A model generated the notes under the pieces. That model ran no database searches, was not told where the DNA came from, and saw only the letters and a program-made list of their open reading frames with translations. DNA of 64,000 bases from Lachnospiraceae bacterium A4 (GTDB taxonomy: Bacteria; Bacillota; Clostridia; Lachnospirales; Lachnospiraceae): positions 69,973-133,972 of the forward strand of contig KE159538.1 in NCBI GenBank assembly GCA_000403215.2, written 5' to 3'. Positions 1 through 7,145 of this stretch are shown here, piece after piece (the stretch's first letter is position 1; every line of letters starts with the position of its first letter). The translations under genes and the position numbers were made by a program.

Positions 1-85
1 TCACTATCTTTATATATATCGTACATGTTTTGACCATTCTTTAGACTATTAGTATCCCTTTTATTCTATATCTTAATGAGGACAT
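1..85. repeat. 85-bp direct repeat, copy 1 (window edge)
   Basis: Matches 4652..4736 in the same orientation with two visible mismatches. It supplies the last codons and stop of the decayed ATPase gene that runs into it. The other copy covers the natural 3' end of the M56 gene, so this copy may be the tail of a lost second M56 cassette. It may continue to the left of the window. Confidence 0.85.
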
Positions 86-833
86 AATAATTGGTCTCAA
101 ATATAACAGAAAAAACTTGCGTCCGTAGTCCTCTACAAACTTATTGTTGTTTTCTCCATATATATCATTAAAATGTTCCACAAACTTTTCCAATATCCGT
201 TCCATATTCAACCTGCCATCGTAAACAAACTGGCTTTTATTTTCTTTCGCCTCCCTACATATCGCATTTGAGAGTTCTTCCTCCGACAAAAAAAGATTGT
301 ATAAACGAGTTTCAAAAATGCGATTTGCCACTTTTACACTAATACCATCATCTTGAATGTATCCAAACATACACGCAAGTTCTATTGTATGATTATCCTG
401 ACTGTATACAATTTGTTCCCCTTTAAGCAGCATCGCATACAGCATCTCTTTCAAATCTGGATATTCTGTGATATGCTTTATCATGCTATCAAACAAAGCA
501 GCCTTCATCCTCAAAATAATCCTGACTGCCGCTTCGATTCCTTCCATCGTCCAAATATTGTGCTCATCTGCAAAAGCTTCTTGTAACGGCAATTTTTCAT
601 CTATAATTTTGCAAAGTGCGGACACAAGATATGGATACCCTGATGTATATTGATAAAGATACTCTGCAACAGCCTCAACATCCATCCCTGTATGATGGTC
701 GGTCTCATACTCCCATAACATAGCCGCAATCTGTTCTGCCGAAAAGCTCATATCGACATCAAAATCTGCAGCAATATTCCACGGACTGTTTTTTGGGAAT
801 GCAGCGTCCTTCTGTATTAAAATAACGTAACAT
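41..833 (-). pseudogene. Decayed AAA-like ATPase (PD-(D/E)XK-tailed family)
   Basis: Remnant of the Clostridia AAA-ATPase family whose members carry a P-loop ATPase followed by a PD-(D/E)XK-like domain. The true start is ATG at 831..833, behind a GAAGGGAGACAG ribosome site, giving the family's N-terminus MLRYFNTEGRCIPKK. About 15 codons later the sequence jumps, out of frame, to NSPWNIAADFDVDMSFS, which belongs after the P-loop in intact members. The Walker A/B region is therefore missing. The C-terminus runs to ...FLLYLRPII and then breaks into the 85-bp repeat, losing the nuclease-like tail. There are three lesions: internal deletion, frame change and 3' truncation. Family assignment is from remembered sequence patterns. 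A protein starting at ATG 871 could still be made but would lack an ATP site. Confidence 0.7.
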
Positions 834-1074
834 TTTCTGTCTCCCTTCAATAAGCTCTGCGTAAAAGGCATACAATTTATATATTGTATTTGTAATTCTA
901 TTATAAACCTTTTTCAGCCTAACACAAGCTGCTTTTTGTTTCCGAAGCATAGTGCAGTTACCCTTTTTCCCAATAAACGTCTGGTAAAATTGCAAATTAA
1001 AAAGGCGTATAGCCTTATTCATGAAATAAGACCCTACACCTTTTGATTCAATCGTTAAAACTGTTATTTCGCTG

Positions 1075-1172
1075 CTATTCTTTTATTTTATCAAGTACTG
1101 TGAGATTCACGTCGGATACATTGAGGAGCGCTTTTAATACCAAGTATTCATCTTTTAGTTTGGCATATAATC
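1075..1172 (-). pseudogene. C-terminal relic of a paralog of the 63-aa protein
   Basis: Read on the minus strand this gives YAKLKDEYLVLKALLNVSDV and on to a stop. It aligns closely with the end of the intact small gene at 6617..6808 (YADLKEEYILLKVLLNTAGV). The first half of the gene is missing, yet a near-identical promoter is still present just upstream at 1194..1222. It is a duplicated cassette that lost its 5' coding part. Confidence 0.75.
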
Positions 1173-1193
1173 CATATTGATTGTTGTGTTTTT

Positions 1194-1222
1194 ATCATAA
1201 CAGATTATGTAAAAGGTGTAAA
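1194..1222 (-). promoter_or_regulatory. Sigma-A promoter of the relic paralog
   Basis: TTTACA, 17-bp spacer, TATGAT, with TG one base upstream of the -10 (extended -10). Nearly identical to the promoter at 6855..6883, including spacer sequence, so the duplication included the promoter. Confidence 0.75.
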
Positions 1223-1253
1223 GCCTTATTAACATCCTATTTCCCCTTTCCCG

Positions 1254-1871
1254 CTATACCCCGTGACTCTCTAATATATGTGTCAGTCTCTTTCCCTGCA
1301 TGAACAAATTCGTAACACTTATTTCAGAGACATCTTTTAACAGATCGCACGCCTGCTTGCAGATCTGTACCCAGTCCTTTTTGGCATTCATAAAGTTGTC
1401 CACCGCTGACACCCCATCACTCACTGTCGGCGTAACACCACTTGTCTGTGCAGTATCCTGCATCATTCTCAGCGTATGATAGGAACCAAAGGTACTGCCA
1501 GTTCCGTCCCCCATATAATCTGCATAGCTACACAGTGCAAACATCTCCATCTGTGATGTATGTTGTGGGTTAATCTTGTTAATCTCCACCGAATACACTT
1601 TATTTTCGCCGTTTAAATTCGAACGAATCTGCACAATAGGATTGTCTGTTGTAGACTTTTCAGAGAGCATTGCTGACATACCATAGACCACCTGCTTCCC
1701 TTCCTCTGGAATCATGGTAAATCCTAATGCTTCCCCGCCTGTTTCTGCCTGCTGAACCTGCTTTATGCTGGCTGGAAGGGCTGCTGCAAATTCTTCCTGA
1801 AATGTCTTTGGCTGATTTGTTTTGTGAGTCATTCCATAATAAACTTGATTGGATATATCATAAACCTGCAT
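1254..1871 (-). CDS. Conserved hypothetical protein, 205 aa
   Basis: No recognised domain, no signal peptide and no membrane segment; it looks like a soluble cytoplasmic protein. The start is set by GGAGG nine bases before ATG 1871. A stretch VVYGMSAMLSEKSTTDNP followed by an acidic/polar segment resembles a group of uncharacterised Lachnospiraceae proteins of similar size, recalled without a named domain. Its promoter has the four-copy GACA array described at 1937..1976, shared with the amidase gene about 2.2 kb upstream, so the two are probably switched together. Function unknown. Confidence 0.75.
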   Translation of the reverse strand: MQVYDISNQVYYGMTHKTNQPKTFQEEFAAALPASIKQVQQAETGGEALGFTMIPEEGKQVVYGMSAMLSEKSTTDNPIVQIRSNLNGENKVYSVEINKINPQHTSQMEMFALCSYADYMGDGTGSTFGSYHTLRMMQDTAQTSGVTPTVSDGVSAVDNFMNAKKDWVQICKQACDLLKDVSEISVTNLFMQGKRLTHILESHGV

Positions 1872-1906
1872 GAACCTGCGCCTCCTTATAAACTGTTTCT
1901 ACGAAT

Positions 1907-1976
1907 ATTATCGTCCATATTCCACCATTTGCGCAGTGACAATATCACGACAAATTTTACGACAGGACGGCGGCAA
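1907..1976 (-). promoter_or_regulatory. Phased GACA operator array and -10 of the 205-aa gene
   Basis: On the plus strand GACA/GGCA begins at 1938, 1949, 1961 and 1972 (steps 11, 12, 11). Read in the transcribed direction it is a run of TTGTCGT-like units ending in TTGTCA (1937..1942), then 24 bp to GATAAT (1907..1912). The layout matches the array at 4118..4186, including the exact 24-bp gap. Repeats of one helical turn upstream of a -10 without a normal -35 suggest tandem activator binding, as with OmpR/PhoB-type response regulators. The regulator is not known. Confidence 0.65.
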
Positions 1977-2069
1977 AAACCAAAAAGCTCTTACATTATA
2001 TATCGTTTTAGGAACTGTTCAAAAATAATATATGCAGCTTGCACAGGATATTTCTACGAAGCTAAATTA

Positions 2070-2873
2070 TCACTCTGTAATTTCATCAGTTATCAAATCT
2101 TTTATTATATATGAAACTAAATTATTTTCCTTATATGCAGCATAAATCATTGCAATTGGAGGCATGTCAACAGCCTCTGCTATTTCTGCTGAATATACCA
2201 TCACTCCATCCTGCTCAAGAACTCCCCTGAACAAAAACATATGGTAAGGCTCTTCACCAAACCTATTTTCTATACACTTTTCAATAGCAGCATATTCTTG
2301 ATTACAATACCGAAGTTGCTTTGTGTCAAGACTGATAACTGCCATTTCCTTTTCGCCGGCAATAAATATGTTATCCTTTATGCGATAACAGACCACATCC
2401 CATCCAAATAGATCTGGCGGTTCAATCGTATAAGACCAGATTTTATACTCTTGTGGCTGCCCAGAAGAAAATTCTATTAATAATAATTGTGGATCCTGTA
2501 CGATATCATCTTCATAGAGTATATTATAATCCTGTAAGCATATATAATTTTTATCCTGCCCCTCATCAATAAAAATTCCAGCTGCTCTCCAATGCCACTG
2601 CTCTCCATTTGTCAATTCTGCTGTAAGATCAAAAGAAAAAGTATCTTTACCTATATTACATGTATATACTTTATCTGAATACGCTTCATTGTAATGTATA
2701 CCATAATCCCACCACACGTCCATAATAGGAATCATTTCCTCTCCCGACGACTGCAATTCCTTAATGACTGGGGCAAGATAATTAACTGCATCCGCAGTAT
2801 TTTCATCTTTCTTCGTAGAGCATCCACTTAAAATTAACACAATGCTTGTTATCATTAATATATTTTTCTTCAT
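2070..2873 (-). CDS. Putative lipoprotein, 267 aa
   Basis: The N-terminus is a type II signal peptide: Lys-rich start, hydrophobic ITSIVLILSG and a Cys at residue 18 (lipobox LSGC), so the protein is probably anchored outside the membrane. The mature part is acidic with many Tyr and Trp residues and no recognised fold. It follows the amidase gene on the same strand at a gap of about 134 bp. A 9-bp inverted repeat (CAGCTATGA / TCATAGCTG) lies in that gap at about 2903..2940 and might be an operator or leader hairpin. Function unknown. Confidence 0.75.
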   Translation of the reverse strand: MKKNILMITSIVLILSGCSTKKDENTADAVNYLAPVIKELQSSGEEMIPIMDVWWDYGIHYNEAYSDKVYTCNIGKDTFSFDLTAELTNGEQWHWRAAGIFIDEGQDKNYICLQDYNILYEDDIVQDPQLLLIEFSSGQPQEYKIWSYTIEPPDLFGWDVVCYRIKDNIFIAGEKEMAVISLDTKQLRYCNQEYAAIEKCIENRFGEEPYHMFLFRGVLEQDGVMVYSAEIAEAVDMPPIAMIYAAYKENNLVSYIIKDLITDEITE

Positions 2874-3007
2874 TTCTGCCCTTTCTTCATATTGAAATTC
2901 CAGCTATGAGCTGAAAATCAATCCATTTCATTCATAGCTGTAATTATAAAAGATTCTTGATAAATCCTGAGAAAAATGAAAAAATTCGATTTTCCTAGGA
3001 TTTACTG

Positions 3008-4037
3008 TTAACTTACCCTATAGAACTTATAATTGGATGCTGTATTGGTATTGATATTAATAACTGTATTTTTTCGGTCATTAGAATGACCGGAATATTT
3101 ATGTGTAGTACCATCATAAGATGTAATCATAACAACATGCGAATAGCTTGTATAACTAACTATATCCCCCTTTTTTACGGAACTATAACTGAGGCTCGTC
3201 CAATATTTGTTATCAGTCATATATTTCGTAAGTGCACTTACTCCAATCCAAGCTGAACTGCCAGCTTTCCATGTATCATCAGTTGAAATTCCTCCCTCAT
3301 ACAATGCTTGAGACACATAATTAGCACAATCTACATGTTTTCCTACAGAAATATAATGTGTATAAGCTGAATTATATTTTGTTGTATCAACTTTGTTGCT
3401 ACACTTGCCTTTTCCACATATATTACATGAGGAAGCGTTAGATGTATATTTCAGCATATAATCAACAGCATCATCTACTGAATATGAAGCTCTAGCTTGC
3501 TGCAATGATGTATCTTCCTCAATTAAATCATCTTCTATACTTGCCATTCTTGCGTAACCATTTTTCTGAAGTTCCTCATGCCCAGATGGCAGCATTACTT
3601 CCCAAGAAACATAATCATTCTTTTTCGCAAGAAAGTGCCTTCATACGCAATCTGCTGTCCTCCGAATTGATACGGCTGACATTTTCCTCCGCCATTTCAT
3701 AATAAGATTCTATTCCCTGAAAATAATCCATTTGCTCTACACTGTCTGCCTTTAACACCACTTCCATCTCCAGAAGATAAATGTTTTCTATATTTCCATT
3801 TATTTCATCACTAGAGCACAATGTTGTTTCTGCATCCATAATATCATAATATTCTGAATATCCGGTTTTCAAGTTAGATACTGCTTCAAGGAGTTGAGGA
3901 GATTCCTCATCTTTAATTTCTGTTGCGTTTGTTATCGTGCTAGTACCCATCAGCAAAACGGTTGTAAGCATCATTGATAATATTCTTTTTACTTTCGTAT
4001 CATTTCCTCTTTCTTGTATTCTAATTAATATGTTCAT
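3008..4037 (-). pseudogene. Secreted amidase-domain protein, frameshifted
   Basis: Two reading frames make one protein. The first (4037 to 3615) has a signal peptide (KRILSMMLTTVLLMG) and a helical N-domain. The second (to 3008) is an Amidase_6-type domain: a CNICGKGKC segment, HVDCANYVSQALYEGG with the likely catalytic Cys, a GDIVSYTSYSHVVMI His motif and a final NDRKNT. Near 3630 the first frame reads RMKALSCEKE-stop, while the next frame reads HFLAKKNDYVSWEVM straight into the second part, so a single-base shift separates them. The upstream start is unclear; V/M before KRIL is also possible. The promoter has the phased GACA array. Sequencing error or phase variation cannot be excluded. Confidence 0.7.
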
Positions 4038-4117
4038 GTTGCATTTAATTCTGCTAGACTGCTTCTCTCCTCTCTCTTTTTTGATTTATAATCTTCTCTA
4101 ACAGAATTTATACTACA

Positions 4118-4186
4118 ATTATAATCCAAAATCTTTCAAATTAATAGTGACAATACTACGACAAAATCACGACAGATATGCGACAA
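4118..4186 (-). promoter_or_regulatory. Phased GACA operator array and -10 of the amidase gene
   Basis: GACA begins at 4149, 4160, 4171 and 4182 on the plus strand, an exact 11-bp period. In the transcribed direction this gives four TGTCG-like units, the last TTGTCA, followed by 24 bp and TATAAT (4118..4123). There is no good -35 at 16-18 bp, which fits activator-dependent transcription. Twin of the site at 1907..1976. Confidence 0.7.
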
Positions 4187-4204
4187 AAAATTAAAAACTC
4201 GCCA

Positions 4205-4561
4205 TCATATATAATTCACCAATAACTGCTCCAGCTCGCTGTTCTCAATAATCTCCCGAATCCGTTTCAATGCTTTTCGCTGTATCCGTTCATACGTCCT
4301 CTTGCAATACCCATTCTGTTTTCCATGGCACTTCTCATACTGTATCACCACCTGTTCCCATGTAAGTTCATCAATCAAATGCATTTGAAGAACCTCACGT
4401 TCGCTTTCATTTAAGATTTCCAAGTTGCTTTCTATCATATAAATAATTTTAGAGAGCTTTTCATACTCGTCATCTTCCTTTTTTACGCAACTTAGAATCT
4501 CTTTCTTCGCTTTTAATTTTTTTATGGATTTGAGCAGTACTTTCACATCATTTTCAGACAT
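4205..4561 (-). CDS. Small sigma-region-4-like DNA-binding protein
   Basis: 118 aa, cytoplasmic. The N-terminal half is a Lys/Glu-rich helix. The second half (about residues 50-105) has ESEREVLQMHLIDELTWEQV followed by RTYERIQRKALKRIREI, the helix-turn-helix pattern of sigma-70 region 4 and phage ArpU/YlxM-like regulators. No region 2 is seen, so it is probably not a complete sigma factor. ATG 4561 is preceded by AAGGGAGG. It lies downstream of the BlaI/M56 pair and directly upstream of the amidase promoter array, so it is a candidate regulator of that promoter. That link is inference only. Confidence 0.7.
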   Translation of the reverse strand: MSENDVKVLLKSIKKLKAKKEILSCVKKEDDEYEKLSKIIYMIESNLEILNESEREVLQMHLIDELTWEQVVIQYEKCHGKQNGYCKRTYERIQRKALKRIREIIENSELEQLLVNYI

Positions 4562-4618
4562 TGGTTACTCACATCCTCCCTTATTTATATTTCATCACTG
4601 TAGTACTTTTTGTTAGAA

Positions 4619-4639
4619 TTAAAAGGCTTTTCAGCCTTC
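4619..4639 (-). terminator. Short terminator hairpin after the M56 gene
   Basis: AAGGCT-GAAA-AGCCTT stem followed by TTAATT on the minus strand, between the 85-bp repeat and the sigma-like gene. The T-run is weak, so it may be leaky. Confidence 0.5.
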
Positions 4640-4651
4640 TAATTTATAGAC

Positions 4652-4736
4652 TCACTATCTTTATATATATCGTACATGTTTTGACCATTCTTTAGACTAT
4701 TAGTATCCCTTTCATTCTATATCTTAATGAGAACAT
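4652..4736. repeat. 85-bp direct repeat, copy 2
   Basis: Second copy of the sequence at 1..85. It begins with the last codons (TCSH, stop) of the M56 gene and extends into its 3' flank, so this copy is probably the original context. The 4.65 kb between the copies could be lost or duplicated by homologous recombination. Confidence 0.85.
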
Positions 4737-6028
4737 GTTAAAAAAGTTATAACATACATCAACTCTCCCAGTTTTATGTATCCGCATTTACTACATTTCT
4801 CCGCCTCATAATATTCTACTTGGCAGCAATTATCTGAATTTTTAATATGATTCGTTGATTTACCAGCTACATATTTATGTACACACGAACTATGCACTTC
4901 CAAATCATGATTTAATTCGCCTGCCACTTTGATCACCTCTCCTTCATCATTAAAAAATACCCAGCCGCCACATTCATTTACTGGCAGGCTTACATCGGTA
5001 TTCCCCCACATGATATCTTCCTCGGAAAAATACATATCAGTCGCTATACTATTTGAATACATAATCATTTTCGGGCTATAGGCAAACACTGTCAATGATG
5101 AGGTAAATACAGTAATTCCCATAACACCAGCTCCGATTACTTTCCGAAACAAACTTTCTTTTCCCACTCCGTTTTTCATTTGATAAATCCTCTCTTTCAT
5201 CATTTTATTTTGTATATTCAGTCCCATAATAGGCTGTTTTGTATCGCCAGCCGAGCGCTCTGCGATCTCTACTATCAAAAATCCATATTGTTTTATTTCC
5301 TCCTTCGTCTTACCTGTTATTACTTTTCTGTCGCAAGATAGCTCTGCGACCAGATTCCACTGGTACATAACATACCATGCCAAAGGATTATAAATATTAA
5401 ATGCCAGTACTACAAAAGACAGCAGTTTGATCAGATTATCGCAGTGGTGAATATGTATTATTTCATGTTCCAATACCATATTCAGCTCTTCTTCATTCCA
5501 GTCTCTATTCGGCAATACTATAGCGGAACGGAATATGCCAATCGTAAATGGACTTTTGATATATCTGCATTGATAAACTTTATACCTGCAATGCTTCACG
5601 TTACCGTATACTGGCATTGAAACCAGTTCTGTATTCTGCCGAAGATAACCTTTGATCCTTTTATATTTGATAAGATACCGGTTTACGATTGCTATACCAA
5701 TCACCGCCAAAACTACTGACAACAGGTACGCCGCACTGTTTGGAATACGTATCTTGTATGGCGCAATTTGTATAACTTGGTCTGTATAGTTTAAAAAAAG
5801 CGGGGGCTCAGTCTGCCTTTCCGGAAAGGGCCAGAGCCGTAACGCCTTTAATAAACTTTTATATCGAGAGAAGTAATAGGGAAATGGAAAGAGATACTCC
5901 ACAATATTCAATATCAAATACCCTCTTCTCCATTGTATAGAAAAAGATTTGTTCACAAAAGGAGACAGTACAATATAAAAAAGAGTACCTGCACTGCCAA
6001 ACAATGACATAGTTCCAAACAAGGACAT
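4724..6028 (-). CDS. M56-family (BlaR1/MecR1-like) membrane metallopeptidase
   Basis: 434 aa, chosen from ATG 6028, which has GGAGGAAGAATAGC in front and lies one base after the blaI stop; a longer frame would overlap blaI. There are about four membrane helices (near residues 12-30, 36-52, 100-118, and after 320). The zinc site H188-E-I-I-H192 sits in VLEHEIIHIHHCD, with the downstream ligand E229 in VAELSCD. This is the BlaR1-type sensor protease that cleaves the partner BlaI repressor. The extracytoplasmic C-terminus is not a penicillin-binding domain but a short Cys-rich segment (CCQVEYYEAEKCSKCGYIK), so the inducing signal is probably not a beta-lactam. Confidence 0.85.
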   Translation of the reverse strand: MSLFGTMSLFGSAGTLFYIVLSPFVNKSFSIQWRRGYLILNIVEYLFPFPYYFSRYKSLLKALRLWPFPERQTEPPLFLNYTDQVIQIAPYKIRIPNSAAYLLSVVLAVIGIAIVNRYLIKYKRIKGYLRQNTELVSMPVYGNVKHCRYKVYQCRYIKSPFTIGIFRSAIVLPNRDWNEEELNMVLEHEIIHIHHCDNLIKLLSFVVLAFNIYNPLAWYVMYQWNLVAELSCDRKVITGKTKEEIKQYGFLIVEIAERSAGDTKQPIMGLNIQNKMMKERIYQMKNGVGKESLFRKVIGAGVMGITVFTSSLTVFAYSPKMIMYSNSIATDMYFSEEDIMWGNTDVSLPVNECGGWVFFNDEGEVIKVAGELNHDLEVHSSCVHKYVAGKSTNHIKNSDNCCQVEYYEAEKCSKCGYIKLGELMYVITFLTCSH

Positions 6029-6029
6029 G

Positions 6030-6419
6030 CTATTCTTCCTCCAAAATTTTCCGAAGCTCCTCCGCTGTATTTTTGTCCAGCTTCTGACCGCCAGAGAAGG
6101 TGGACAGAAAAGCATACATAGAGCCGCCATACAATTCATTGATGAAATCTCTTGCTTCCCCCTGCTTATATTCTGTGTACGTCATTGCCGGATAATAGAC
6201 CTTTTTGTTTCCTGTGTTTTGAGATACGATGATCAATCCCTTATCAATTAACCTTCTGATAAACGTGTTGATTGTCTGCTTTTTCCAATCCTTCTTGCAG
6301 GTATCATTCAGATACGCTGTAAGCTCTCTGAATGTCTTGCCGCCCTCCTGTCTCCACAAATATTCCATAATCATACTTTCGGATTCACTGATTAAATATT
6401 TGATTTTTGTTTCTGACAT
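6030..6419 (-). CDS. BlaI/MecI-family transcriptional repressor
   Basis: 129 aa from ATG 6419, set by GGAAGGAG just upstream (an earlier in-frame ATG at 6443 lacks a site). The BlaI winged helix spans residues about 5-75: SESESMIMEYLWRQEG, TINTFIRRLIDKG and the wing GLIIVSQNTGNKKVYYP. The C-terminal helix mediates dimerisation, and family members are cut between the two parts by the M56 partner encoded next. It probably represses its own promoter; an inverted repeat lies upstream at 6489..6512. Confidence 0.9.
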   Translation of the reverse strand: MSETKIKYLISESESMIMEYLWRQEGGKTFRELTAYLNDTCKKDWKKQTINTFIRRLIDKGLIIVSQNTGNKKVYYPAMTYTEYKQGEARDFINELYGGSMYAFLSTFSGGQKLDKNTAEELRKILEEE

Positions 6420-6488
6420 TGTTTTTCTCCTTCCGTGCACCAATTTATGACAACATAAGTTTTATTTTTATCCTAACTATAAAATACC

Positions 6489-6512
6489 ACATTTCTGTAA
6501 TACTGTAAATGT
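6489..6512. promoter_or_regulatory. Putative BlaI operator
   Basis: ACATTT and AAATGT arms enclose a TGTA/TACA-rich centre about 70 bp upstream of blaI. BlaI/MecI family operators are dyads built on TACA/TGTA. A TATAGT -10 candidate lies just downstream. Confidence 0.45.
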
Positions 6513-6561
6513 GTATTTTTATTTATTTCATCTCGCCCCATGCGCACAAAAAAAGAGCCGC

Positions 6562-6589
6562 ATATACAGCACGCTGCCCTCTTTTCTCT
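6562..6589. repeat. Direct repeat flanking the 63-aa gene, distal copy
   Basis: ATATACAGCACGC followed by an imperfect CCCTCTTTT tail. It recurs at 6890..6916, on the other side of the small gene. It also forms part of the likely 3' hairpin of that gene. Confidence 0.65.
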
Positions 6590-6616
6590 GGTGATACTCC
6601 TCACACCTTTAATTTG

Positions 6617-6808
6617 TTATTCTTTTATATAGTCAATTTCTGTCAGATTGACGCCCGCTGTATTGAGTAATACTTTTAATAATATATACTCTTCTTTAAG
6701 GTCAGCATATGTTTCAGGTGCATTTTCCTTTTTAGCCAACACCATGCGCCTTTGTACCTTTGCAAAATCATCAAGCGCAGTTTTCGTAATTTCAAGACCG
6801 CTTGGCAT
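6617..6808 (-). CDS. Small conserved hypothetical protein, 63 aa
   Basis: A charged, helical cytoplasmic protein (about residues 5-50: TKTALDDFAKVQRRM, then ADLKEEYILLKVLLN). It has no recognised domain. ATG 6808 has GTAGGTGAT upstream. It has its own extended -10 promoter at 6855..6883, is flanked by 27-bp direct repeats, and has a truncated paralog with the same promoter at 1075..1222. This makes it a small mobile or easily duplicated cassette. Function unknown. Confidence 0.7.
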   Translation of the reverse strand: MPSGLEITKTALDDFAKVQRRMVLAKKENAPETYADLKEEYILLKVLLNTAGVNLTEIDYIKE

Positions 6809-6854
6809 ACAATCACCTACTTTCTTTATAATCTCTATTCATTGTTACATCTTT

Positions 6855-6883
6855 ATCATAACAGTTTATGCAAAAGGTGTAAA
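6855..6883 (-). promoter_or_regulatory. Promoter of the 63-aa gene
   Basis: TTTACA, 17-bp spacer, TATGAT with TG upstream of the -10. The spacer and flanks are conserved with the relic promoter at 1194..1222. Confidence 0.8.
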
Positions 6884-6889
6884 GACTTA

Positions 6890-6916
6890 ATATACAGCAC
6901 GCCACCCTCTTTTTCT
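6890..6916. repeat. Direct repeat flanking the 63-aa gene, proximal copy
   Basis: Second copy of the repeat at 6562..6589, just upstream of the promoter. The repeated unit between copies is about 330 bp, consistent with a collapsed tandem duplication. Confidence 0.65.
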
Positions 6917-6929
6917 ATTTCAGTCAATT

Positions 6930-7097
6930 CTATATCGTACTCTTAATGATTCGCTCAATCACACAACTATGCGGTTTCTTGATACTATTCTTGTCATAGT
7001 TGATTCCAACAAGCAGAATTTCCCCAGCATAGTTTTCCAGCGCTTTTGTATACTGTCTGTCCTTAATCTGCTGTATCGCGGCAGCGGCTTTTTGACA
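6930..7097 (-). pseudogene. C-terminal fragment of an AAA/PD-(D/E)XK family protein
   Basis: The minus-strand frame reads AAAAIQQIKDRQYTKALENY, then GEILLVGINYDK and HSCVIERI before the stop at 6930. This is the typical end of the PD-(D/E)XK tail in the AAA-ATPase family that the relic at 41..833 also belongs to. No start or ATPase part is present, and the fragment abuts the pckA terminator. It may be the lost end of a related gene, separated by rearrangement. Confidence 0.6.
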
Positions 7098-7098
7098 A

Positions 7099-7128
7099 AA
7101 GGAGACACACTTTCGTGTGTCTCCAAAA
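7099..7128 (-). terminator. pckA terminator
   Basis: GGAGACACAC-GAAA-GTGTGTCTCC followed by TTTT on the minus strand, about 20 bp after the pckA stop: a strong intrinsic terminator. Confidence 0.9.
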
Positions 7129-7145
7129 ATATCAAATATAAAATC

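Noticed and set aside
1-85. Transposon terminal repeat
   Set aside because: The two copies are direct, not inverted, and one is simply the natural end of the M56 gene, so paralog recombination fits better.
4205-4561. Complete ECF sigma factor
   Set aside because: Only a region-4-like helix-turn-helix is visible; no region 2, and 118 aa is too short.
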